64,000 nucleotides of DNA, taken from Geodermatophilus arenarius. Its GTDB lineage: Bacteria; Actinomycetota; Actinomycetes; Mycobacteriales; Geodermatophilaceae. Both the position numbers and the translations under genes were made by a program. Location of the stretch: positions 98,794 through 162,793 of the forward strand of contig NZ_JBHSGR010000010.1 of assembly GCF_042654585.1 (NCBI RefSeq), written 5' to 3'. The notes under the pieces are model-generated. The model saw only the letters and a program-made list of their open reading frames with translations. It searched no databases and was not told where the DNA came from. Numbering within the stretch: position 1 is the stretch's first letter; every line of letters starts with the position of its first letter. This document shows positions 25,495 to 31,634 of the stretch, one piece after another.

Positions 25495-26781
25495 CTGTCC
25501 CTGATCGGTCTGCTCGGCTTCGGGACGGTCGTCCTCGTCGCCCTGCTCCTCCTGCACGGCTACCTCTGGTGGCGCCTGGTCAGGAGCACCACCCGGCCCG
25601 GCCGGGCGCGGCGGCGGCTCACCGCCCTCACCGTGGTGCTCGCCCTGCTGCCCGCCACCGCGGTGCTGCTGCGCCGCACGCTCCCCCTGGACGCCGCCGC
25701 CCCGCTGGACTGGGTCGCCTACACCTGGCTCGGCGTCGCCTTCTACGCGTTCCTCGCGCTGCTCGTCCTCGAGCCGGTCCGCCTGGTGCTGCGCCGCTGG
25801 ACCCGCCGGCCCGCCACCGCCACCGCCCCCGCCCCCGCCGCCGTCCCGGCCACGCCGGCACCGGTGCCCGCCGTCGGCCCGGACCCGGAGCCGGGCCCGG
25901 AGCCGGAGTCGCGGCCGGAGGACCGCGCGGTCGTCGCGGATCCCTCCCGCCGGCTGTTCCTCGCGCGCTCGCTCGCCGTCACCGCCGGTGCGGTGGCGCT
26001 GGGCACCGCCGGCACGGGCGTGTACCTCGCCAACTCCGCGCCCGTCGTCCGCCGGGTGCCGGTCACCCTGCCGCGGCTGGACCCGGCGCTCGACGGCCTG
26101 CGGATCGTCACCTTCTCCGACGGCCACCTGTCGGCCACCTACGGCGGACGGCGCTTCGAGCGGCTGGTCGAGATCGTCAACTCCCAGCGGCCCGACGTCG
26201 TGGCCATCGTCGGCGACCTGGTCGACGGCGAGGTCGACGAGCTGCGCGAGGAGGTCGCGCCGCTGGCCGACCTGGTCAGCGAGCAGGGCGTGTACTTCGT
26301 CACCGGCAACCACGAGTACTTCGTCGACACCACGGCCTGGCTGCGGCACCTGCCCACCCTCGGCGTCGAGGTGCTGCGCAACGAGCGGGTGCCGATCACC
26401 CGCGGCGGCGCGTCGTTCGACCTGGCCGGCATCGACGACCGCACCGCGGCCCGCTCCGGCGTCCCCGGGCACGGCGCGGACCTCGACGCCGCCCTCGACG
26501 GTCGGGACGACGCGACGCCGGTCGTGCTGCTCGCCCACCAGCCGTACATGGTCGACCAGGCGCAGGCGGCCGGCGTGGACCTGCAGCTGTCCGGGCACAC
26601 GCACGGCGGGCAGCTGTGGCCCTTCGACTACGCCATCCGCCTCGACCAGCCCGCGGTCGAGGGCTGGTCCCGGCACGGCGACACGCAGCTGTACGTCACG
26701 ACCGGCGCCGGCTACTGGGGACCGCCCATGCGGATCGGTGCGCGGCCCGAGGTGACCGTGGTCGAACTCCGGGCACCGTAG
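25495..26781 (+). CDS. membrane-anchored metallophosphoesterase
   Basis: Calcineurin-like phosphoesterase on the membrane. From the proposed start there are three hydrophobic segments (to about residue 95), a Pro/Ala/Glu linker, a fourth span preceded by SRRLFLARS near 151, and the catalytic domain (about 200-428) with SDGHLS, VGDLVDGE, GNHEYF and GHTHGGQLWP. YkuE/YaeI-like enzymes of this type hydrolyse phosphoesters, including UDP-sugar lipids. No ATG, GTG or TTG exists in frame before GTG 25630, yet coding and the first span extend upstream; CTG 25495 with GCGAGG in front is proposed. The conservative start is 25630. Confidence 0.8.
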   Translation: MSLIGLLGFGTVVLVALLLLHGYLWWRLVRSTTRPGRARRRLTALTVVLALLPATAVLLRRTLPLDAAAPLDWVAYTWLGVAFYAFLALLVLEPVRLVLRRWTRRPATATAPAPAAVPATPAPVPAVGPDPEPGPEPESRPEDRAVVADPSRRLFLARSLAVTAGAVALGTAGTGVYLANSAPVVRRVPVTLPRLDPALDGLRIVTFSDGHLSATYGGRRFERLVEIVNSQRPDVVAIVGDLVDGEVDELREEVAPLADLVSEQGVYFVTGNHEYFVDTTAWLRHLPTLGVEVLRNERVPITRGGASFDLAGIDDRTAARSGVPGHGADLDAALDGRDDATPVVLLAHQPYMVDQAQAAGVDLQLSGHTHGGQLWPFDYAIRLDQPAVEGWSRHGDTQLYVTTGAGYWGPPMRIGARPEVTVVELRAP

Positions 26782-26786
26782 AGGTG

Positions 26787-26837
26787 GACGTCACCCGAGC
26801 GAGAGACGTCTCATACGACATGACGTCCTCAGACGTC
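26787..26837. promoter_or_regulatory. cluster of four GACGTC sites before GntR gene
   Basis: GACGTC occurs at 26787-26792, 26805-26810, 26822-26827 and 26832-26837; the second lies in the 10-bp palindrome GAGACGTCTC and the fourth in AGACGTCT. They fill the 79-bp intergenic region before the regulator, consistent with autoregulation. Confidence 0.5.
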
Positions 26838-26845
26838 TTCTCCCG

Positions 26846-26851
26846 CATAGT
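26846..26851 (+). promoter_or_regulatory. -10 box of GntR gene (leaderless)
   Basis: CATAGT, one base from TANNNT, ends 9 nt before GTG 26861, the distance expected for a leaderless actinobacterial mRNA. No ribosome site is present. Confidence 0.4.
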
Positions 26852-26860
26852 CTGGCGTCC

Positions 26861-27601
26861 GTGACAGCGGCGACGGCGGGACCGAAGTACCTCTCCGTCC
26901 GTGAGCACCTGCGGCGCCGGGTCGCCGCGATGCCCGAGGGGGCCCTGCTGCCCCCGGAGCCCACGCTGTGCGCGGAGTACGGCGTCAGCCGGATCACCCT
27001 GCGCCGCGCCGTCGACGGGCTGGTCGCCGACGGGCACCTCGTGCGCGAGCAGGGCCGGGGCACCTACGTCACCCGCCCGGCGATCCGGCACGAGTACCGC
27101 GAGAGCTTCGTCCACCGCATCGCCGGCTGGAGCTCGGTGATGGCCGAGCAGGGCGCCCAGGTGGGGACGACGGTGCTCACCCAGCGGGTCGTGCCCGCGC
27201 CGTCGCCGGTGGCCGCCGAGCTCGCCCTCGACGTCGCCGAGGACGTCGTCGAGCTGGAGCGGCTGCGCAGCGTCGACGGCGCGCCCAACCACGTGGCGCA
27301 CAGCTTCCTGCCCGCCGCGCTCTACCCGCGGGCCGCGGAGGAGGACTTCAGCGAGGGCTCGCTGTACGACTTCCTGCGCCGCGAGTACGGCGCCGACCTC
27401 GCGCACGCCCGCATCGTCGTCGACGTCGGCACCGCCGCCCCGGACGAGGCCGACCTGCTGCGGATCGCCGCCGGCTCCCCGCTGCTGGTCGTCCGCACCA
27501 CCGTGCGCGACAGCGCCGGGCACCCGCTGGTGCACAGCTTCTCCCGGCTGCGGCCGGACGTGAGCCAGGTCGAGTTCGAGGTGTCGGTCACCGGCCGCTG
27601 A
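26861..27601 (+). CDS. GntR-family regulator, HutC/UTRA subfamily
   Basis: 246-aa regulator. A winged helix at residues 8-75 (SVREHLRRRVAAMPEGALLPPEPTLCAEYGVSRITLRRAVDGLVADGHLVREQGRGTYV, in parts) is followed by a UTRA effector domain (about 95-240). HutC-type regulators sense small metabolites such as sugars, amino acids or phosphonates; the ligand cannot be read here. It has four GACGTC sites and a likely leaderless promoter upstream. The next gene starts 65 bp downstream and shows no link in function. Confidence 0.9.
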   Translation: MTAATAGPKYLSVREHLRRRVAAMPEGALLPPEPTLCAEYGVSRITLRRAVDGLVADGHLVREQGRGTYVTRPAIRHEYRESFVHRIAGWSSVMAEQGAQVGTTVLTQRVVPAPSPVAAELALDVAEDVVELERLRSVDGAPNHVAHSFLPAALYPRAAEEDFSEGSLYDFLRREYGADLAHARIVVDVGTAAPDEADLLRIAAGSPLLVVRTTVRDSAGHPLVHSFSRLRPDVSQVEFEVSVTGR

Positions 27602-27666
27602 CCGGGCGGACGTCGGGCCGCCGAACCCGCTCGACCCGGGGACGGGCCCGCTGGGATGCTCCCGGC

Positions 27667-27999
27667 GTGCCGCTCGACGTCGCAGGTGCGCTGCGCGACC
27701 GGTTCCTGGCGACCGCGGAGGCGGTCGCGCGGGCACGGCCCGAGGTGGACGCCGGGACGGCCCGCGAGGTGTTCCTCGAGGCGGCGACCCTCCTCCACGA
27801 CGGCCTCGTCCTCGACGACCTGGACGAGCACGACGCCCTCGCCGTCGTCGCCGGGCTGTCGCTCGCCCTCGTCGCCGACGATCCCGGCGCCGGGGTGCGC
27901 GCGCGTTCCCGGGCCGCGGCGGAGGACCCGGGGGACCTGCACGACCCGGGGGCGGTGTCCGCGGCCTACCTGCTGGCCGCGGCGACCCTGCAGCTCTGA
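27667..27999 (+). CDS. hypothetical protein, 110 aa
   Basis: Small, mostly helical, acidic protein (VPLDVAGALRDRFLATAEAVARARPEVDAG, DDLDEHDALAVVAGLSLALVADDPGAG). No signal peptide, Cys pairs or recognised motif. It lies between the GntR gene and a convergent kinase-like gene. Codon pattern with G/C at third positions supports coding. Function unknown. Confidence 0.65.
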   Translation: MPLDVAGALRDRFLATAEAVARARPEVDAGTAREVFLEAATLLHDGLVLDDLDEHDALAVVAGLSLALVADDPGAGVRARSRAAAEDPGDLHDPGAVSAAYLLAAATLQL

Positions 28000-28007
28000 G
28001 GGCGCCG

Positions 28008-29141
28008 TCAGCGGCCGCTGAGCGCCGCCGGCCGGTGCTGCAGGTCGAGCACCATCCGCACGAACCCGGCGCGCTCGACGGCGTGCGCGAGCAGGTCGTC
28101 GCCGACCGGTGCGCCCAGGTGGTCCAGCGGCAGGCTGGTGCACGGGTACCGGATGAGGGCCGCGGCGACCGCGGCCCGGTACAGCCGGTCGGCCGGCACC
28201 TCGAGCCCCTCGGCGGCCAGCTCCGCGGCGTAGGCGACCACGGCGACGTCGAGCAGCGCGGGCACCTCGCCGGCGGGCGCGGTGCCGGCCTCGGCCCGGC
28301 CGAAGACGAGCGGGACGACGTCGAACCCGGCCGGCGCCGGTGTGGCCGTCCCCCAGTCCAGCAGCACGAACGTGCCCGGCTCGTCCGGGGGGCGCAGCAG
28401 GTTCGCGGGCGTGGCGTCCCCGTGGGCGGGCAGCTCCGGCACGCAGCCGAGCTCGTCCCAGAGCGCGGGCACCCGGCCGGCCAGCTCGCCGAGGTCCGGG
28501 CGGAGCGCGGCGACCTCGGGCGCCCGCATCGCCGGGTGGGCCCAGGTGTCGTCGGCGGCCAGCAGCGGCAGCGCGTAGCGGCCCAGCCGGTTGGCGACGT
28601 AGTTGCCGAGGAAGGTGTCGCAGGGCACCGGGACCCGCGGCTCCTCCCGCCGGCGCGCCGCCGCGCGGCCGAGCGCGGTGGCCGCCGCCCGGATGTCGCC
28701 GGCGGTCCAGGGCCGCTCGGTCGTGGCCACGTCCTCCAGCCACAGCGTGACCCGGTCACCGGGACCCTCCGTCGCCAGCACCAGCCCGGGCACCCGCAGC
28801 CCCGGCGGCAGCCGGTCCCGGACGCCGGAGGCGTAGACGTCCGCCTCCGTGCGCCACGGGATCTGCGAGTCGATGTACTCGCGGACCGGCGGGGGGATCT
28901 CCGGGGGCAGGCCCTCGCGCGCCCGCTGCAGCTCCTTGACGACCAGCGGGAGCCGTACCGGACCGGTGGCGTCCCGTGCGGTGACCGCCACCCGGGTGAG
29001 CGCGCGGGTGGTCGGCGCGGAGATGCGGTGCGGGACCGGCGTGGTGGTGACGGCGTCGACGGTCAGCCCGGGACGGCCGGTCCAGCGGCGCAGGGCGGGG
29101 AGCAGCTCGGCGACGGTCGTCCCGCCGGGCAGTGCGCTCAC
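28008..29141 (-). CDS. aminoglycoside phosphotransferase-like kinase
   Basis: 377-aa protein with the APH/choline-kinase fold. Motifs: LVVKELQ (nucleotide Lys), HGDATPANLL (catalytic HxDxxxxN loop) and LLDWGTATP (metal-binding Asp). These enzymes phosphorylate small hydroxyl compounds, and only some confer antibiotic resistance; the substrate is unknown. GTG 29141 lacks a good ribosome site but overlaps by 4 bp the stop of a 37-aa upstream ORF. It is divergent from a MarR gene with twin operators, so it is probably MarR-controlled. Confidence 0.83.
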   Translation of the reverse strand: MSALPGGTTVAELLPALRRWTGRPGLTVDAVTTTPVPHRISAPTTRALTRVAVTARDATGPVRLPLVVKELQRAREGLPPEIPPPVREYIDSQIPWRTEADVYASGVRDRLPPGLRVPGLVLATEGPGDRVTLWLEDVATTERPWTAGDIRAAATALGRAAARRREEPRVPVPCDTFLGNYVANRLGRYALPLLAADDTWAHPAMRAPEVAALRPDLGELAGRVPALWDELGCVPELPAHGDATPANLLRPPDEPGTFVLLDWGTATPAPAGFDVVPLVFGRAEAGTAPAGEVPALLDVAVVAYAAELAAEGLEVPADRLYRAAVAAALIRYPCTSLPLDHLGAPVGDDLLAHAVERAGFVRMVLDLQHRPAALSGR

Positions 29142-29251
29142 CGGGGGGCCGCCGTCCCGGGGGACGGGGGGTCGGGCTGCACCGGGGCGGGCCGGAGGGG
29201 GAGGTGCGGGCGCAGGGGGCGGAAGAGCGCCAGGCACGGAGGGGTCGTCAT
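29138..29251 (-). CDS. possible 37-aa leader ORF
   Basis: Short ORF from ATG 29251, with GGGAG 8-12 nt upstream, ending in TGA that overlaps the GTG of the kinase-like gene by 4 bp (GTGA). The peptide is Pro/Arg-rich (MTTPPCLALFRPLRP). It would provide translational coupling to a downstream gene that has no ribosome site of its own. Whether the peptide itself matters is not known. Confidence 0.35.
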   Translation of the reverse strand: MTTPPCLALFRPLRPHLPLRPAPVQPDPPSPGTAAPR

Positions 29252-29268
29252 CACGGGCTCCCGTGGGA

Positions 29269-29322
29269 GGATGGTCAAGCCGCTTGTCTGACGGTGCATG
29301 GATGGTGAAGCCGCTTGTCCGA
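29269..29322. promoter_or_regulatory. twin MarR operator
   Basis: Two direct copies of a 23-bp sequence (29269-29291 and 29300-29322, two mismatches) with starts 31 bp apart. The core CAAGCCGCTTG is a palindrome with a one-base centre. They lie between the divergent kinase-like gene and the MarR gene; the second copy covers the MarR start codon. This fits autorepression. Confidence 0.6.
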
Positions 29323-29779
29323 TCCCGTCAACAGAGAACGCCCCGTCCTGGTCACCGCGTTGCTCGAGCAGGCGATGACCCTGATCCGGGACGACCTCTA
29401 CGCGCTCAGCGACGCGCGCTACCCGGGCCTGCGCATGCGGCACTACCGGCTGCTGGCCATGCTGCCGGCCCAGGGGGAGCGGCTGAGCCGGCTGGCCGCC
29501 GACAGCGGGCACACCAAGCAGGCCCTGGCCCAGGCGCTCGCGCCGCTGCAGGCCGGCGGGTACGTCGAGGTGCTGCCCGACCCCTCCGACGGGCGGGCGC
29601 GGCTGGTCCGGCTCACCGACCGGGGCCGGGAGGTCGACGAGGCGGTGCGCCGGCGCCTGGCCGCCGTCGAGCGGGACTGGGCGCGCCGGGTGGGGGAGGA
29701 GCGCTGGGCCGTCGCCCGGGCCGTGCTCGCCGACCTCGCCCCGGGACCCGGCGGGCCCCCGTCTACCGTCGGGACGTGA
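29315..29779 (+). CDS. MarR-family transcriptional regulator
   Basis: 154-aa winged-helix regulator: MRHYRLLAMLPAQGERLSRLAADSGHTKQALAQALAPLQAGGYVEVLPDPSDGRARLVRLTDRG, in parts, covers residues 35-100. MarR dimers bind palindromic DNA and release it on binding a small ligand. TTG 29315 is the only start that includes the first dimer helix. It lies within the second copy of the upstream repeat. The downstream SRPBCC gene overlaps by 4 bp. Confidence 0.87.
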   Translation: MSDPVNRERPVLVTALLEQAMTLIRDDLYALSDARYPGLRMRHYRLLAMLPAQGERLSRLAADSGHTKQALAQALAPLQAGGYVEVLPDPSDGRARLVRLTDRGREVDEAVRRRLAAVERDWARRVGEERWAVARAVLADLAPGPGGPPSTVGT

Positions 29780-30240
29780 CCACGGCCAGCGGGACCCGGG
29801 AGGTGGCCGCCCCGCGCAGCCGGGTGTGGCGGGCGCTGGCCGTGCTGGAGCCCTACTGCGCCGTCTGCGACGTCTCCTACGTCGTCGAGGGGGGCCGGTC
29901 CGGGAAGGGCGCCCGGTTCGTCTGCGTCCCCGGCCGCCTCGCCGCCGACCGGACCCCGCGCGAGGGGGCCCCGCGCGGGGAGATCGTCGAGTGGGAGCCC
30001 GGGCGGGTGGTCACCACCCGGCTCGAGCTCACCCCCGAGACGTGGACGACGCGCATCGAGCTCGACGACGCCGCCGACGGCGCCACCCGGGTGACCGTCA
30101 CGCTCACCCACGAGCCGCGCCGTCCCCGGCTGGCCGACCGGCTGGCCCGCCGCGCCGTGCAGCAGTTCGTGCAGCGCACCGTCGACGACGAGCTGGACAA
30201 GCTCCCGGCGCACGTGGAGCAGGTCCCCGCGGACCAGTGA
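29776..30240 (+). CDS. SRPBCC/polyketide-cyclase-like protein
   Basis: 154-aa protein with the START-like fold pattern: opening strand with VAAPRSRVWRALAVLEPY, then GEIVEWEPGRVVTTRLEL and a long C-terminal helix (QQFVQRTVDDELDKL). The family binds hydrophobic ligands in a central cavity. GTG 29776 overlaps the MarR stop by 4 bp, so both are co-regulated. Ligand unknown. Confidence 0.83.
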   Translation: MTTASGTREVAAPRSRVWRALAVLEPYCAVCDVSYVVEGGRSGKGARFVCVPGRLAADRTPREGAPRGEIVEWEPGRVVTTRLELTPETWTTRIELDDAADGATRVTVTLTHEPRRPRLADRLARRAVQQFVQRTVDDELDKLPAHVEQVPADQ

Positions 30241-30338
30241 CGAACGGCCCGGGTGTGCGCGGTGATCATGCGGGTAGATGAGCCCCAGGCGCGCCCGGCG
30301 ACCGGCCGGGCGCCACGCACCCACCCGGAGGACTCGTC

Positions 30339-30605
30339 GTGATCGGTTTCCTCGTGGCCGGTTTGATCATCGGGGCCCTGGCCCGCCTGATCGTCCCGGG
30401 CAAGCAGCACCTGGGCATCCTCGCCACCCTGGCCCTCGGCCTGGTCGGCTCCCTCATCGGCGGGCTCATCGCCCAGTTCTTCGGCACCGGCAGCATCTGG
30501 GAGCTCAACGTCCTGGGCTTCGTCCTCGCCGTCGTCGCCGCCGTCCTGCTGATCGGCGTCGCCGAGAGCGTCGCGGGACGCAACCGCCGCACCGTCCGCC
30601 GCTGA
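30339..30605 (+). CDS. GlsB/YeaQ/YmgE family small membrane protein
   Basis: 88-aa protein with three hydrophobic segments and many small residues (GFLVAGLIIGALARLIVPG, LATLALGLVGSLIGGLIAQFF, VLAVVAAVLLIGVAE). The family is called transglycosylase-associated, but no enzyme activity is visible; members are often stress-induced. GTG 30339 follows CGGAGGAC. Monocistronic. Confidence 0.9.
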   Translation: MIGFLVAGLIIGALARLIVPGKQHLGILATLALGLVGSLIGGLIAQFFGTGSIWELNVLGFVLAVVAAVLLIGVAESVAGRNRRTVRR

Positions 30606-30632
30606 CCTCGCGCCCGGGGGAGGGGGCGGGCC

Positions 30633-31271
30633 TCAGAGCTCGACCGCCTCCCCCGGGGTCAGCCGGCCGTAGGGGGTGGGTGTGCCCGGGCCGCGCTCGC
30701 CCAGCAGGCCGGCCATCAGGCCCAGCCCGGTGTCGTTGAGCAGGCCGTCGTGCACGGCGAAGGCCTGGTCGGCGTCCACCGCCCGCACGTAGTCGATCAC
30801 CTCGGCCGCCTTCGACCACGGCGCGTGCAGGGGCACCAGCAGCGTGGCCACCGGGGTCCCCGGCACGGTGAACGCGTCGCCGGGGTGGAACACCTGGCCC
30901 CCGACCAGGAAGCCGACGTTGCGCACCCGGGGCAGCTCGGGGTGGACCACCGCGTGCCACTCGCCGTGGACCTGCACGTCGAAGCCCGCGACGGTCAGCG
31001 CGTCGCCGTCGCCCACCGCGTGCACCCGGCTCCCCGGCCCGTCCAGCTGCTCCGCGACGGACGGGTTCGTCCACACCTCCAGCGCCGGGTCGGCCTCCAG
31101 CGCCGCGCGCAGCCGGTCGCCGACGAAGTGGTCGGGGTGCTCGTGCGTGACCAGGACCGCGCTCGCACCCTCCAGCGCCGCGGGGTCGGTCCAGGCGCCG
31201 GGGTCGACGACCAGCCGCCGGTCGCCGTCACTGATCACGACGCAGGCGTGCCCGTGCTTGGTCAGCTCCAC
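30633..31271 (-). CDS. metallo-beta-lactamase-fold hydrolase (UlaG-like)
   Basis: 212-aa protein. The metal-binding motif VTHEHPDHF (HxHxDH) is near residue 45, further ligand His residues are in HGEWHAVVH and HAPW, and an Asp in FHPGDAF. The compact build without an insert fits the MBL_3/UlaG-like group, often lactonases or phosphodiesterases. GTG 31271 is chosen at the start of the domain (VELTKHGHACVVI) with CAGGA upstream. Substrate unknown. Confidence 0.87.
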   Translation of the reverse strand: MELTKHGHACVVISDGDRRLVVDPGAWTDPAALEGASAVLVTHEHPDHFVGDRLRAALEADPALEVWTNPSVAEQLDGPGSRVHAVGDGDALTVAGFDVQVHGEWHAVVHPELPRVRNVGFLVGGQVFHPGDAFTVPGTPVATLLVPLHAPWSKAAEVIDYVRAVDADQAFAVHDGLLNDTGLGLMAGLLGERGPGTPTPYGRLTPGEAVEL

Positions 31272-31376
31272 GGGGACATCCTGCCGCCGCCCCCGCCGGC
31301 CCGCCGTCTCACCCGGGTGGGTGACACCGCGGCGGCCCGCCTCCCGGAGGCCGGGCACCCTGTCGACCCTCCCTGC

Positions 31377-31634
31377 ATGGCCCCCACCGCCGCCTCGACC
31401 GCCCCCACCGCGTTCGCCGCGACCGCCTACGTCGCCGCCCGCAGCCGCGCCCACGGCCCGACCGCCGCCCTGTGGCACGCCGTCGAGCTGCACCGCCCGG
31501 CCTCCGAGGTCGACGGCGCCTGCGAGCTCACCCTCTGCGGCACGCTCGCCCGCGTCACCCTCGACGAGGACTGGCCGACGTCGGCCCGCGACGTCTGCGT
31601 CCCCTGCGCCGCCCTGGCCGGCTCCGGCCGCTAG
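31377..31634 (+). CDS. 85-aa protein with four cysteines
   Basis: Small protein with Ala-rich N-terminus and two Cys pairs (CELTLC and CVPC, 29 residues apart), possibly a small zinc or redox site. Not recognised as a named family. ATG 31377; weak ribosome site. Its stop overlaps by 4 bp the convergent stop of the iniR-like gene. Confidence 0.6.
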   Translation: MAPTAASTAPTAFAATAYVAARSRAHGPTAALWHAVELHRPASEVDGACELTLCGTLARVTLDEDWPTSARDVCVPCAALAGSGR

